Of a stretch of 64,000 nt of DNA, positions 25,550 to 35,464 are shown piece by piece. The position numbers and the translations under genes are program-made. The notes under the pieces are model-generated. The model was not told where the DNA came from and searched no databases. It worked only from the letters and a program-made list of their open reading frames with translations. Source of the stretch: Patiriisocius marinus (lineage in GTDB: Bacteria > Bacteroidota > Bacteroidia > Flavobacteriales > Flavobacteriaceae); contig NZ_BKCG01000001.1 in the NCBI RefSeq assembly GCF_008974325.1, positions 930,001 through 994,000 on the forward strand, given 5' to 3'. Every line of letters starts with the position of its first letter. The first letter of the stretch is position 1.

Positions 25550-26821
25550 TTAGTCTAAGTCAAAACCGATATCAGTTCGATAATTCATCTTATCAAAATG
25601 TAGCTTTTCTATATTTTGATAAGATTTTTTTATGGCCTGTTTGTAATCATTATCTAATGACGTTATTGCCATAACACGCCCACCATTTGTAACTACTTCA
25701 CCATCTTTTAGTGCAGTACCTGCATGAAATACAATTGAACCTTCAATAGTATTTAATCCTGTAATTAGTTTCCCTTTTTCGTAAGCTTCAGGATATCCGC
25801 CAGAAACAGCCATTATTGTTGCTGCTGCACGATTGTCTAATTCAAATTGTAATATATCAAGATCTTGATCATAAGTAGCTTCAAGAACATCAACTAAATC
25901 TGTTTTAATTCTAGGAAGAACAACTTCGGTTTCTGGATCTCCCATACGTACGTTGTATTCTATAACATAAGGCTCGTTTCCAACTTTTATTAAGCCAATA
26001 AACACAAATCCTTTATAATCTATTTCTTCTTTTTTAAGACCTTCGACTGTAGGTTTTACAATGCGCTCTTCAATTTTTAGCATTAATTCCTCATCTACAA
26101 AAGGCACTGGCGAAATAGCACCCATTCCTCCTGTGTTAAGCCCTTTGTCTCCTTCACCTATTCTTTTATAATCTTTTGCAGTTGGTAATACTTTGTAATG
26201 TTTACCATCGGTTAACACAAAAACACTTAGTTCAATTCCGTCTAAAAATTCTTCAATTACAACAGTATTACTTGCTTCACCAAATTTTCCGCCTAACATT
26301 TCAGTTAGAGAATTTTTAGCTTCGTCAAGGTTATCTATAATTAAAACACCTTTTCCTGCAGCTAGACCATCTGCTTTTAAAACGTATGGCGCGGTTAAAG
26401 TTTCAAGAAATGCGTGTCCCGCACTTAAACTTTCAGAAGTAAAACTAGCATAAGCAGCAGTAGGAATATTATGCGCCATCATAAACTCCTTAGCGCGCTC
26501 TTTACTTCCTTCTAATAAAGCACCACGTTTAGAAGGGCCTATAATTTTCACCTTTTTTAGTGATGGAGTTTCTGCAAAATAGTTTACAATTCCAAGTACT
26601 AAAGGGTCTTCAGGACCAACAACAACCATATCAATATCATTGTCAACAACGCATTTTTCAATAGCAGAAAAATCTGTCACAGACAAAACTACGTTTGTTG
26701 CAATTGCTGCAGTACCGGCATTTCCTGGTGCTACAAATAATTTATCACAACGCTCACTTTTAGCAAGTTGATGTGCAAATGTGTGCTCTCTTCCTCCAGA
26801 TCCTAAAACTAAAATATTCAT
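25550..26821 (-). CDS. purD: Phosphoribosylamine-glycine ligase
   Basis: 423 residues from MNILVLGSGGREHTFAHQL (ATG 26819-26821). The seven extra upstream codons in frame are not needed, because GSGGREH is the family N-terminal signature. ATP-grasp elements are visible: LKADGLAAGKGV, then GMGAISPVPFV, and the metal/ATP site NVRMGDPETEVVLPR. It ligates glycine to phosphoribosylamine with ATP, step two of de novo purine synthesis. The other pur genes are not in this window. A TATTTTTG element lies 19 bases upstream. Confidence 0.97.
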   Translation of the reverse strand: MNILVLGSGGREHTFAHQLAKSERCDKLFVAPGNAGTAAIATNVVLSVTDFSAIEKCVVDNDIDMVVVGPEDPLVLGIVNYFAETPSLKKVKIIGPSKRGALLEGSKERAKEFMMAHNIPTAAYASFTSESLSAGHAFLETLTAPYVLKADGLAAGKGVLIIDNLDEAKNSLTEMLGGKFGEASNTVVIEEFLDGIELSVFVLTDGKHYKVLPTAKDYKRIGEGDKGLNTGGMGAISPVPFVDEELMLKIEERIVKPTVEGLKKEEIDYKGFVFIGLIKVGNEPYVIEYNVRMGDPETEVVLPRIKTDLVDVLEATYDQDLDILQFELDNRAAATIMAVSGGYPEAYEKGKLITGLNTIEGSIVFHAGTALKDGEVVTNGGRVMAITSLDNDYKQAIKKSYQNIEKLHFDKMNYRTDIGFDLD

Positions 26822-26839
26822 GGTGTTTATTTTAAGCCG

Positions 26840-26847
26840 CAAAAATA
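26840..26847 (-). promoter_or_regulatory. Predicted -7 element for purD
   Basis: The minus strand reads TATTTTTG, matching TAnnTTTG, 19 bases before the purD ATG. The nearest TTG is 26 bases further, longer than the ideal spacing. Confidence 0.4.
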
Positions 26848-26955
26848 AGTTATTTCAATGTTTTCTAAGGTGTCAATTTCTGAAATGTGCTTCAACAAAT
26901 ACTTGAGATTGTCTATCTTTAATTCCGCTAAAACCCACAAACAATTTTCTTAAAA

Positions 26956-28266
26956 ATGATAAAGCTATTTGATCTTTCTTTAAAGTTGAGTGGCTTTCCT
27001 ATTTCCGAAGCAAAAAATAGACTTAAAGAAATTCAACAGATTAAAGAGCAGGATTTTGAAGTGTATGTTACTTCATTGAAATCTAATATTGTTAACTACC
27101 ATTTAAGAGAAAATGATTATTATAAAAAACTAGCCGGAAATTCCTCATTTTCAAATTGGGAAGATATTCCAGTAATGAGAAAATCAGATTTACAAACACC
27201 TTTAGCAAACCGATTATCAAATGGGTTTACTGAGAAAAATTGTTACGTAAACAAAACTTTGGGTTCTAGTGGGCACCCTTTTATTTTTGCGAAAGATAAA
27301 TTTTGTCATGCTTTAACGTGGGCAGAGATAGTAAATCGTTTTGGGTGGTTTGGTCTCGACTTTAATAGTTCATTACAAGCACGTTTCTACGGTATCCCAT
27401 TAGATACTATTGGATATCAAAAAGAGCGCTTAAAAGACAGGCTGAGCAGTCGCTACAGGTTTCCCATATTTGATTTGTCTAATAAAAAAATGGAAAAGTT
27501 TTTAGAGCATTTCCGAAGTAAAAAATTTCAATATATCAATGGGTATACAAGTTCCATCGTATTGTTTGCTAAATATTTGAAATCAAAATCTATCGTGCTC
27601 ACTGATGTTTGTCCATCACTTAACTACTGTATTGTTACTAGCGAAATGTTATATGAAAGTGATAAAAAATTGATGGAAGAAGTTTTTAATATTCCTGTAA
27701 TAAATGAATATGGTGCAAGCGAACTAGATCTTATCGCTTTTACAAATAGTGCAGGTGAGTTTGTTGTAAATAGCGAAACTCTTTTTGTTGAAATACTTGA
27801 TGATACTAATAATGCAGTGCCAAATGGGGTGATGGGTAAAATTGTAATTACATCACTTTATAATAAGGCGCATCCATTAATTAGGTATGAAATAGGCGAT
27901 TCAGGAATGTTGAGTAAACAGAGCACTTTTAAAAAACCCATATTAGAGAAATTAATAGGAAGAACTAATGATGTTGCTATTTTAGAAAATGATAAAAAGG
28001 TTCCTGGACTTACCTTTTATTACATTACTAAAAGTGTGATTGAGGATGACGGAAATGTAAAGGAATTTGTTGTAGAACAAATTAGCTTAACCCTTTTTAA
28101 AATTATATATGTAGCCGAAAAACCGCTAACCGAACTGGAGGAATTAACTATTAAAAAAGCACTTGACACCTATTTAAAAGTGCCGTTAAATCTTGAATTT
28201 AGTCGTGTTGAGGTATTAGATCGCGCAAACAGAGGCAAGCTTAAACAGTTTGTTTCTAGACTGTAA
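26956..28266 (+). CDS. PaaK-like AMP-binding (phenylacetate-CoA ligase family) protein
   Basis: 436 residues. It has the AMP-binding loop in NKTLGSSGHPFIFAKDK, the conserved acidic motif INEYGASELDLIAF, and IRYEIGDSGML with the adenylate-binding Asp. This is the phenylacetate-CoA ligase (PaaK) / coenzyme F390 synthetase family. Many Bacteroidota members of this type stand alone or lie in polysaccharide or aryl-lipid clusters and activate unknown carboxylic acids. No phenylacetate pathway genes are near, apart from a PaaE-like reductase 6 kb away, so a phenylacetate role is not supported. It converges on the CNNM gene. Confidence 0.82.
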   Translation: MIKLFDLSLKLSGFPISEAKNRLKEIQQIKEQDFEVYVTSLKSNIVNYHLRENDYYKKLAGNSSFSNWEDIPVMRKSDLQTPLANRLSNGFTEKNCYVNKTLGSSGHPFIFAKDKFCHALTWAEIVNRFGWFGLDFNSSLQARFYGIPLDTIGYQKERLKDRLSSRYRFPIFDLSNKKMEKFLEHFRSKKFQYINGYTSSIVLFAKYLKSKSIVLTDVCPSLNYCIVTSEMLYESDKKLMEEVFNIPVINEYGASELDLIAFTNSAGEFVVNSETLFVEILDDTNNAVPNGVMGKIVITSLYNKAHPLIRYEIGDSGMLSKQSTFKKPILEKLIGRTNDVAILENDKKVPGLTFYYITKSVIEDDGNVKEFVVEQISLTLFKIIYVAEKPLTELEELTIKKALDTYLKVPLNLEFSRVEVLDRANRGKLKQFVSRL

Positions 28267-28286
28267 GGTCTTAGCTAATAAGAGAA

Positions 28287-29396
28287 TTATTTAGAAGGCG
28301 TTTCAGTAGGGTCATCTCCAGTATTCTCATCAATTGATAGTCCCATTCTTTTTGCTCTACGTTCCCAGTTTTTACGTGCTTGAATTTGCATATCTTCAAC
28401 AGCATCACTTTCATCCATTATTTCTAATCCTAATAATGTTTCAATGATATCTTCCATAGTTACAACACCAATAGTATTACCAAATTCATCAACAACTAGT
28501 GACATGTGAGTGCGTTTTTGTATAAATGTGTCAAACATTTCAGGGATAGGCTTTTCTGCATTTACAACAGAAATTTCTCTTTTTATATCTGCCATTGTCT
28601 TGTTACCGTGATCTTCAACAAGCTCTTCAAGTAGATCATCTTTTAAAACAAAACCAGTAATATTATGTGACTTTTCTTTGAAAATTGGAATACGAGAAAA
28701 TTGTAAATTTTTGTGTGTTTCGTGAAATTCTTGTAGTGTGGTGCTCTCATCTGCCATTATAACTACAGGGAATGGAGTCATAACATTTTTAGCTAAAACA
28801 GATTTAAAAATTAATAGGTTTTTAATAACTGCACTTTCATTCTCTTCAAAAACACCTTCCATTTCCGCAGCTTCAGTAATTGCCATAAATTCTTCGCGGC
28901 TCATAGAAGTTACGTGCGCACTTTTACCAATAAGTTTAGTAGTAAGGTTCAATAGCCATAAGATTCCAGTATATTTTAGCGGAAATATGATAACGGTAAG
29001 CGCTTTAGCAGTAAAGCCACCTAGGCTTTTCCAATATGTTGCGCCTATTGTTTTAGGGATAATTTCAGAAACAATTAAAATTAACAAAGTCATTATTGCC
29101 GAAACAATACCTACGATATTTACACCAAAAAAATCAATATCAAAATCTAAACTTTCTGCCTGAACCCCTACTAAAATGGCTCCTACAGTATGTGCAATGG
29201 TATTAATTGTAAGTATTGCAATAAGTGGCTGATCGATGTCTTTTTTTAACGCTGCTAAAGTATTAGCATAAGCTTTTCCCTCACTCTTTTTCATTTTAAT
29301 AAAAGTAGGCGTGAAGCTTAATAAAGCGGCTTCAAGAATAGAGCACAGAAATGAAAAGAAAATAGACAGTACTGCGTAAATAATTAATAATCCCAT
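28287..29396 (-). CDS. CNNM/HlyC-type transporter with CBS domains
   Basis: 369 residues. A DUF21 membrane domain (about 1-170; LLIIYAVLSIFFSFLCSILE, HTVGAILVGVQAE, TLLILIVSEIIPKTIGATYW) is followed by a CBS pair (VLAKNVMTPFPVVIMADEST, LVVDEFGNTIGVVTMEDIIE). SEIIPKT is a core DUF21 motif. Family members move or sense magnesium or cobalt; the hemolysin name is historical. The usual C-terminal CorC_HlyC domain is absent or reduced, since the protein ends about 40 residues after the CBS pair. Confidence 0.88.
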   Translation of the reverse strand: MGLLIIYAVLSIFFSFLCSILEAALLSFTPTFIKMKKSEGKAYANTLAALKKDIDQPLIAILTINTIAHTVGAILVGVQAESLDFDIDFFGVNIVGIVSAIMTLLILIVSEIIPKTIGATYWKSLGGFTAKALTVIIFPLKYTGILWLLNLTTKLIGKSAHVTSMSREEFMAITEAAEMEGVFEENESAVIKNLLIFKSVLAKNVMTPFPVVIMADESTTLQEFHETHKNLQFSRIPIFKEKSHNITGFVLKDDLLEELVEDHGNKTMADIKREISVVNAEKPIPEMFDTFIQKRTHMSLVVDEFGNTIGVVTMEDIIETLLGLEIMDESDAVEDMQIQARKNWERRAKRMGLSIDENTGDDPTETPSK

Positions 29397-29474
29397 GAAT
29401 AGATTTTTTTTGCAAGGTAATATTTTACAAAATAACGTTGTATCAAAGAAATTTTAAAATTTCTTAATTACTTT

Positions 29475-29987
29475 TTACCAGCCAACAAATTGTGGCGGTT
29501 CAACATTATTTAGGTTTAAGTAAACGATAATTTGTCCTCTATGGTGAGAAACGTGATCTTGAAGCAAATTCAAAATCTGAATTTTACTTTTAGGTCCAGA
29601 GAAAAATTCTACAGTATCACTCATTTTTTCATCTGGAGAAGCCGCTATTAAGTTATAAGCATTTTCAAAAGCACTTTTAATTAATGCTATTGTTTCTTGC
29701 TTTGTTTTAGGTTGAACGCCAGTTGTTTTTTGGAAATCAGTTTCAGAAAAATAGGTGTTGCTTAACCAATCGATATTACCTTTAATGTGGAGCAATTGCT
29801 CTTTAAAAGTCATTTGGCGTTCAGTTGGTTTAAAATCATATTTTTCTTCTGGCATAGCTTCAGCAATACCAATTAAGTATGTTTTAGAATTATCCCATTT
29901 TTCAAGCCAAGCAGATTTCATTGTAGTTTGTTGTGCCGTTGTTAATGCCGAAATACTAATGAAAAGTACAAATAGTAAATGTTTCAT
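29475..29987 (-). CDS. DinB family protein, probably exported
   Basis: 170 residues with an N-terminal signal-like segment (MKHLLFVLFISISALTTAQ). A four-helix DinB fold follows (ERQMTFKEQLLHIKGNIDWL, LLQDHVSHHRGQIIVYLNL). The three metal-binding His positions of DinB/YfiT proteins are present (HIKGN, HVSHHRGQ). Related proteins are metal-dependent thiol transferases or hydrolases. A secreted DinB is common in Bacteroidota. It is a single gene, 67 bases upstream (left strand order) of the TlpA-like gene stop. Confidence 0.82.
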   Translation of the reverse strand: MKHLLFVLFISISALTTAQQTTMKSAWLEKWDNSKTYLIGIAEAMPEEKYDFKPTERQMTFKEQLLHIKGNIDWLSNTYFSETDFQKTTGVQPKTKQETIALIKSAFENAYNLIAASPDEKMSDTVEFFSGPKSKIQILNLLQDHVSHHRGQIIVYLNLNNVEPPQFVGW

Positions 29988-30054
29988 ATTTCCGAAGGTA
30001 CTTAAATGATGCTAATTTCGAAATCTAAACTGAAGCTGAAAATGTTTTAGAATG

Positions 30055-30756
30055 TTATTCTAAGGCTGCTTCAATTGCAGCTTCAATTTGTTTTCCAATT
30101 CCTACCATACCACCAGAAATGTACTCTTGTATCGTTCCGTCACGTTTTACAATTACGTTAGTAGGGTAGGCGCCTCTTGTAACGGCTTGGCTAAAGCTAC
30201 CTTCTTTTCCTACAATTGGATACTTTAAATTGTGCTTAGTTTGGAATCTTGCAATTTTCTCTTCTTTTTCAAAAGTTACTGCGGCAAAAACAATGTTATC
30301 GTTGTTTTTGTATTTTTCGTATACCTCGTTTAATTCAGGAATTTCCTTGATGCACGGTGGGCAGGTGGCGAACCAAAAATTAAATACAACAACTTTTCCT
30401 TCGGTATTGTCAGTTTTAATAATATTTCCGTTTCTGTCAATCATATTAAAATAGGGAAGGGTGTGACCGTTAAAGTCATTTTCTTTAGGCATTCTAGACT
30501 GCACCATCAGTTTTTGCTCTTCCTCAGAGAGCTTAATAAGCTGAATATAATTTGTGCCATCTGCGTTATTTTTTGGCTCTAAACTCCATTCTTTACTATC
30601 CATCATTGTCATAAAATCAGTAAGGCCCACATCGTTTCCTTGTGGATCTTTAATGATGGTTTGATCATTAATTTGAATGGATTGGGGTGGTTCCTGAGCG
30701 ATTACTTGGCTTGAAATAAACAATCCAAAAAGTAATGTTAAGATGAGGTTTTTCAT
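30055..30756 (-). CDS. TlpA-like thioredoxin-fold disulfide reductase
   Basis: 233 residues: signal peptide MKNLILTLLFGLFISSQVIAQ, an N-terminal region of about 90 residues, then a thioredoxin fold with active site FWFATCPPCIKEIPELN, VNFWxxxCPPC in style. The cis-Pro loop is TRGAYPTNVIVKRDGTI. It reduces disulfides in the periplasm, commonly for cytochrome c maturation or thiol defence. It ends the minus-strand haem gene series, 51 bases after hemB, which fits a link to haem or cytochrome assembly, although this is inference. Confidence 0.88.
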   Translation of the reverse strand: MKNLILTLLFGLFISSQVIAQEPPQSIQINDQTIIKDPQGNDVGLTDFMTMMDSKEWSLEPKNNADGTNYIQLIKLSEEEQKLMVQSRMPKENDFNGHTLPYFNMIDRNGNIIKTDNTEGKVVVFNFWFATCPPCIKEIPELNEVYEKYKNNDNIVFAAVTFEKEEKIARFQTKHNLKYPIVGKEGSFSQAVTRGAYPTNVIVKRDGTIQEYISGGMVGIGKQIEAAIEAALE

Positions 30757-30807
30757 AATAATAAGATTAGCTGCTCGGCTTTAAGTAATGGTTATTGAGA
30801 TTGGTGT

Positions 30808-31794
30808 TTAGCTAATTAGTTTTACGACATCTTTAGCAAAATAACTAGCAATCATGTGTGCGCCTGCTCTTTTTATACTCAAAACCTGTTCCATCATTAC
30901 AGCGTCGTGATTTAACCATCCTTTTTCTGCGGCCGCTTTTAACATTGCGTACTCTCCACTTACTTGATATACAGCTACTGGCACATCAACTACATTACGA
31001 ATATCACGAACTATATCAAGGTAACAAAGTCCCGGTTTTACCATAACGATGTCTGCACCTTCATCGATATCCATTAATGTTTCTTTTACAGCCTCATCTC
31101 TATTTGCTGGGTCCATTTGATAGGATCTTTTATCCTTTGGAACGTCTTGCATATCCACAGGGGCACTATCTAAGGCATCTCTAAAAGGGCCGTAAAAAGC
31201 TGATGCGTATTTGGCGCTATAGCTCATAATACCTGTATTATGAAAACCTTCTTCTTCTAGTAGTGTTCTCATGGCAAGAATACGGCCGTCCATCATATCG
31301 CTAGGAGCAACAATATCTGCTCCTGCTTGTGCGTGACTTAAGGACATTTTTGCTAGAAAATCTACTGTGCGGTCATTTACAATTTCACCATTTGAAACAA
31401 TACCATCGTGACCATATTCCGAATAAGGGTCTAAAGCAACATCTGTCATTACAATCATTTCTGGGCAAGTGTCTTTTACTGTTTTAATAGCGCGCTGCAT
31501 TAAACCATCTGCATTTAAGGCTTCTTTCCCTTCATTATCTTTTAAATGATCAGGAACTTTTACAAAAAGCAATACACTTTTTAGTCCCATTTTCCATAGT
31601 TCCTTTATTTCGTTTTTAAGTAAATCTAAACTAAAACGGTAGTAATTAGGCATTGAAGCAATTTCTTCTTTAATGTTGTTCCCTTCAACAACAAATAGAG
31701 GAACAATAAAATCGTTTGGCGAAATTATATTTTCTCTAACGAGACTTCTTATGGATTCGTTATGTCTAAGTCTTCTGTTTCTTTTTAGTATCAT
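30808..31794 (-). CDS. hemB: Delta-aminolevulinic acid dehydratase (porphobilinogen synthase)
   Basis: 328 residues. The Schiff-base lysines lie in GIMSYSAKYASAFYGPFRDA and ADIVMVKPGLCYLDI. The metal region reads DVALDPYSEYGHDGIV, with Ala and Asp in place of the zinc-binding cysteines, so this is the zinc-independent (magnesium-type) class. It condenses two 5-aminolevulinate molecules into porphobilinogen in the cytoplasm. It sits downstream of hemF and the YchJ-like gene. Confidence 0.97.
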   Translation of the reverse strand: MILKRNRRLRHNESIRSLVRENIISPNDFIVPLFVVEGNNIKEEIASMPNYYRFSLDLLKNEIKELWKMGLKSVLLFVKVPDHLKDNEGKEALNADGLMQRAIKTVKDTCPEMIVMTDVALDPYSEYGHDGIVSNGEIVNDRTVDFLAKMSLSHAQAGADIVAPSDMMDGRILAMRTLLEEEGFHNTGIMSYSAKYASAFYGPFRDALDSAPVDMQDVPKDKRSYQMDPANRDEAVKETLMDIDEGADIVMVKPGLCYLDIVRDIRNVVDVPVAVYQVSGEYAMLKAAAEKGWLNHDAVMMEQVLSIKRAGAHMIASYFAKDVVKLIS

Positions 31795-31823
31795 AAGCTA
31801 ATTATTTAGTCAGAAATTTTAAT

Positions 31824-32204
31824 TTAATTTTGTGCTAAACCCAAGTAAAACCAAACATTATTTTCTTTTACAAATTTCGAGTTTTCGCATATAACATCTG
31901 TGATACCATTTTCTATAAAGTATGCATTAAAGCTTACGGTATCGTTTGAGGATTTTAGTATCTCTAATTTTATCCATTGAACAGATTTCGCCCATTTTAC
32001 AATGGCTTTTTTTTCTTTTATAGGGCGAGTACTTTTATGGTGTGTTTGCATTAAATATGTGCCTTTGGCTAAAACAAATGCCGAGTAACGTGAACGCATT
32101 AATTGTTCTGCAGTTATTGTTTTACCACCATTGTTGTGATATATCTCACAACAATTTTCATAAGATTTATTTGCTCCGCAAAAGCACTTTAAAATTACAC
32201 CCAA
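31824..32204 (-). CDS. YchJ-like SEC-C/NTF2-type protein
   Basis: 126 residues beginning at a TTG codon; the first ten bases overlap the end of hemF. It starts with a zinc-binding SEC-C motif (CFCGANKSYENCC). It continues with AEQLMRSRYSAFVLAKGTYL and TTH-type QTHHKSTRP, then VKWAKSVQWIKLEIL, the UPF0225/YchJ layout of an NTF2-like domain. The function of YchJ is not known; zinc or nucleic-acid binding is assumed from the SEC-C motif. I see no ATG at a suitable place, so the TTG start is likely. Confidence 0.78.
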   Translation of the reverse strand: MGVILKCFCGANKSYENCCEIYHNNGGKTITAEQLMRSRYSAFVLAKGTYLMQTHHKSTRPIKEKKAIVKWAKSVQWIKLEILKSSNDTVSFNAYFIENGITDVICENSKFVKENNVWFYLGLAQN

Positions 32205-33097
32205 TTTTTAGGGTTTTTCAATACACTTAAAAGCTTTTCTTCAGCACTGTCTTTTTCAGGATGATGATCATAAACCCATTGTACTTTAGGTGGTAAACTC
32301 ATCAGAATACTTTCTATTCTTCCATTTGTCTTTAAACCAAATAAAGTTCCTTTGTCGTGCACCAAATTAAACTCAACATAACGTCCACGGCGTATTTCTT
32401 GCCAAGTTTGTTGCGCATTAGTAAACGGCAGATTCATTCTTTTTTCAATTATAGGACAATAAGCATCTAAAAAACTGTTTCCCACTTCAGTCACAAAATT
32501 AAACCAATCTTGCATACTCATTTCTTCTGAAACTTTACAGTAATCAAAGAATAGTCCTCCTAATCCACGGGCTTCTTCTCTGTGAGCATTGTAGAAATAC
32601 TCGTCGCAACGCGCTTTATATTTAGGATAAAATGTTTCGTTGTGCTTATCGCAAGCATTTTTACAAGTTTGATGAAAATGTGTAGCATCTTCTTCAAACA
32701 AATAATACGGTGTTAAATCTTGACCACCGCCAAACCATTGGTCTACAATTTCGCCTTCTTGATTGTACATTTCAAAATAACGCCAATTAGCATGTACAGT
32801 AGGAGCCATTGGGTTTATTGGGTGTAGAACTAAACTTAGACCGCAGGCGAAAAAATTAGCATCTTTTACACCAAAGTATTGCTGCATACTTTCAGGGAGT
32901 TTTCCGTGGACTTCACTTATATTAACACCTCCTTTTTCAAAAACAGCACCATTTTCAATAACACGAGTTCTTCCACCACCACCTTCTGGGCGATTCCATA
33001 AATCCTCTTCAAATTTTGCTTTTCCATCAATTACCTCTAAACGACTTGTAATAGTGTCTTGAAGTGCGCGTATATAAGCTACAAACTGTTCTTTCAT
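32195..33097 (-). CDS. hemF: Oxygen-dependent coproporphyrinogen III oxidase
   Basis: 300 residues with the family signatures GGGGRTRVI, VHANWRYFE, FGGGQDLTPYYLFEE, HREEARGLGGLFFDY and RRGRYVEFNLVHDKGT, all intact. It oxidatively decarboxylates coproporphyrinogen III to protoporphyrinogen IX using oxygen. The choice of HemF rather than radical-SAM HemN points to aerobic life. The start ATG overlaps the TGA of the EI24-family gene (ATGA), and the tail overlaps the YchJ-like gene. Confidence 0.97.
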   Translation of the reverse strand: MKEQFVAYIRALQDTITSRLEVIDGKAKFEEDLWNRPEGGGGRTRVIENGAVFEKGGVNISEVHGKLPESMQQYFGVKDANFFACGLSLVLHPINPMAPTVHANWRYFEMYNQEGEIVDQWFGGGQDLTPYYLFEEDATHFHQTCKNACDKHNETFYPKYKARCDEYFYNAHREEARGLGGLFFDYCKVSEEMSMQDWFNFVTEVGNSFLDAYCPIIEKRMNLPFTNAQQTWQEIRRGRYVEFNLVHDKGTLFGLKTNGRIESILMSLPPKVQWVYDHHPEKDSAEEKLLSVLKNPKNWV

Positions 33098-33864
33098 TTA
33101 ATTTCTTTTAATCCCGTGTCACTTAATCTTTTTTGTTCTTTAATCAATCGTACTGTTTCAGTGGTTGAAGCGGTTACGGAAAGTGGTAGCACTAGTATTA
33201 TTCCTATCACAGGAATAAATAGCATTGCCATAAAAATAATCCCATTTCCTATTGCAACACCTTTGTTATTTTGAACAAATTTTGTGCTTTCATTATATTT
33301 AAAATGACGTTCTAAGGTGTAATCCATATTTCCAAAACCAGCATAATACGACTGTATAATAAATAATAACACAGAAGTTATAATATTTAAAAGTGGGATT
33401 AAACTGAGTAGTAATAATGGAATTGTAAAGAGCAGTTCGTATAGTAAATTACGAACGTTTATACGTATACCACGCCACAATTGTTCTGTACCACTTGTGT
33501 CACGATGTGTATGATGTTCCCCTAATAAATGTCGTTCTATTTTTTCTGAAACAGGGCTCATGAATGGTGCGCTAAAGGCCATTATAATATGTTTATATAA
33601 TACTAAGCCAATTGCAATAACAATAATACCACCAAGAACTTCGGAAATTTTAAGAAACGTTTCACTTCCCCATTCCCAAAACCAGATTTTTGCAATAACA
33701 CCACCTATATTATCACTTAGACCCCAGGCTAGAAAACCAATAGTGATAGCTGTTAAAAAACTAATAAGTACAGGAATACCAAAATACTTCCATAACTTTA
33801 AATCGCTTATCAATTTAAAAGTACCGGCGTATGCTTTTATCCCTTTATAAATATTTTTGATCAA
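33094..33864 (-). CDS. EI24/CysZ-like membrane protein
   Basis: 256 residues from a TTG start, with four to five membrane helices (YFGIPVLISFLTAITIGFLA, VLGGIIVIAIGLVLYKHIIM, GNGIIFMAMLFIPVIGIILV). The motif APFMSPVSEKIE and the late FGNMDYTLERHF are EI24/CysZ-domain features. CysZ is a sulfate channel in Proteobacteria; Bacteroidota relatives are uncharacterised. It lies inside the hem gene string between a DUF6973-like gene and hemF, coupled to hemF by ATGA. Confidence 0.8.
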   Translation of the reverse strand: MIKNIYKGIKAYAGTFKLISDLKLWKYFGIPVLISFLTAITIGFLAWGLSDNIGGVIAKIWFWEWGSETFLKISEVLGGIIVIAIGLVLYKHIIMAFSAPFMSPVSEKIERHLLGEHHTHRDTSGTEQLWRGIRINVRNLLYELLFTIPLLLLSLIPLLNIITSVLLFIIQSYYAGFGNMDYTLERHFKYNESTKFVQNNKGVAIGNGIIFMAMLFIPVIGIILVLPLSVTASTTETVRLIKEQKRLSDTGLKEIK

Positions 33865-33918
33865 CTTTTTAAGTTTAATTAATAAGATACATTTTGAATT
33901 GGTTAGTAACAGGCTCTT

Positions 33919-34407
33919 TTATTCCTCAATAAAAACCATTTCATTATAAAAACGTTTCATTTCTTTAATATTAGACACTTTTTGAGCAAATTCCATTTTT
34001 TTGAAGGTAAAATCAACAATTTCATCTTCATTTTTATCTAAAAGGTTGAAAAAGCAGATTCGCCCTACAGCGTTGTTGTGTAGGTCCATTGCTTCATCAA
34101 GTTTTTTGTTTTGTGTTACACTTTCGTATAAATCACCTACTTTTTGTGCCCAAAAAACACTTTTTTGTTTGTTTTTAGTCCTTTTTAGAGTGTTTCTGCA
34201 AATAAGTATATTCCATAGCGCATGTCTAAATGCGTTTGCTTGATTGCTTCGGTGATGCTCATTTCCGAAGCGTTCATTACAAATTTCGAATGTTCTTTTT
34301 GTAGCCCTTAGGGTAGGTATAATCAACAAAGGATTTTTCAAAAATAAAATTGAAAAATCCCAAAGTTGAGGTATACTCAATCGTTTTATTCGAGCCCAGA
34401 GATTCAA
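33919..34407 (-). CDS. DUF6973-like protein
   Basis: 162 residues from a TTG start that overlaps the hemE stop as TTGA. It contains the conserved pattern [18 protein letters not shown] followed by [11 protein letters not shown] and [10 protein letters not shown], which I associate with DUF6973. The His/Asn/Asp residues (NAxRHALWN, MDLHNNxxGR) look like a catalytic or metal site. A hydrophobic patch near the N-terminus ([13 protein letters not shown]) may attach it to the membrane. Its place inside the hem operon is unexplained. Confidence 0.65.
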   Translation of the reverse strand: MNLWARIKRLSIPQLWDFSILFLKNPLLIIPTLRATKRTFEICNERFGNEHHRSNQANAFRHALWNILICRNTLKRTKNKQKSVFWAQKVGDLYESVTQNKKLDEAMDLHNNAVGRICFFNLLDKNEDEIVDFTFKKMEFAQKVSNIKEMKRFYNEMVFIEE

Positions 34408-35441
34408 GATTCGTATTTATATTCTTTCACTGCTTCAATAAAAGCTCCCGCATTTTCAATGGGGATATTTGGTAAAATTCCGTGACCTAAATTAACAATG
34501 TATTTGTCTTTTCCGAAGTCATCAATCATCTCTTTTACCATTTTCTTAATAACGGCAGGAGGACTAAATAATCTAGTTGGGTCAAAGTTACCTTGTAACG
34601 TAATATTTCCGCCAGTTAAATAACGGGCGTTTCTTGGTGAACAAGTCCAATCAACTCCTAATGCTGCAGCGCCACTTTTAGCCATAGTGTCTAAGGCAAA
34701 CCAACATCCTTTTCCAAACGCAATAACAGGGGCGTCATCTTTTAGCGCATCGATAATTTGTTGCATGTACTGCCAAGAAAATTCCTGATAATCAACAGGC
34801 GATAACATACCTCCCCAACTATCAAAAACTTGTACGGCGTTCACTCCAGCTTTTACTTTTTCTTTAAGATAAAGTATGGTTGTGTCTGTTATTTTTTGAA
34901 GTAATTCGTGGGCAGCAACTGGCTGTGTAAAACAGAATTCTTTTGCTTTGTCAAAGTTTTTACTTCCTTGACCTTGTACACAATAACATAGAATTGTCCA
35001 AGGACTTCCAGCAAAACCTATTAGCGGAATGTCGTCATTAAGTTTTTCTTTTGTCATTTTAATGGCCTCCATTACGTACCCTAGCGTTTCGTGAATATCT
35101 GGCACAATTACACTATCAAGATCTTTGTGAGTTCTGATAGGATTAGGTAGCCAAGGTCCAATATTTGGTTTCATCTCAACGTGAATATTCATTGCCTGAG
35201 GAATCACTAAAATATCGCTAAATAATATCGCAGCATCCATCCCATATCTTCTAATAGGTTGTACAGTTATTTCACTAGCAAGTTCAGGTGTTTGGCAACG
35301 TGTAAAGAAGTCATACTTTGCTTTGATTTCCATAAACTCTGGAAGATATCGCCCAGCTTGTCTCATCATCCATACTGGTGGACGGTCTACAGTTTCGCCT
35401 TTTAGGGCTCTTAAGAATAGGTCGTTTTTAATTGTGCTCAT
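34404..35441 (-). CDS. hemE: Uroporphyrinogen decarboxylase
   Basis: 345 residues. The N-terminal signature [18 protein letters not shown] and the Asp in [15 protein letters not shown] are present, as is the late [16 protein letters not shown]. It removes four acetate carboxyls from uroporphyrinogen III to give coproporphyrinogen III. It is preceded by an inverted repeat (35465-35512) in the gap to hemD and followed by a TTGA overlap with the DUF6973-like gene. Confidence 0.97.
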   Translation of the reverse strand: MSTIKNDLFLRALKGETVDRPPVWMMRQAGRYLPEFMEIKAKYDFFTRCQTPELASEITVQPIRRYGMDAAILFSDILVIPQAMNIHVEMKPNIGPWLPNPIRTHKDLDSVIVPDIHETLGYVMEAIKMTKEKLNDDIPLIGFAGSPWTILCYCVQGQGSKNFDKAKEFCFTQPVAAHELLQKITDTTILYLKEKVKAGVNAVQVFDSWGGMLSPVDYQEFSWQYMQQIIDALKDDAPVIAFGKGCWFALDTMAKSGAAALGVDWTCSPRNARYLTGGNITLQGNFDPTRLFSPPAVIKKMVKEMIDDFGKDKYIVNLGHGILPNIPIENAGAFIEAVKEYKYES

Positions 35442-35464
35442 ATTATTTTTTCTCTAAAGTCTTT

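Noticed and set aside
19462-28266. A phenylacetate degradation cluster (PaaE-like reductase and PaaK-like ligase)
   Set aside because: The two genes are more than 6 kb apart, no paaABCD, paaG or paaZ is present, and both families have many other roles.
28738-29163. 141-codon plus-strand frame inside the CNNM gene
   Set aside because: Antisense to a strongly conserved DUF21 domain; no start context or family resemblance.
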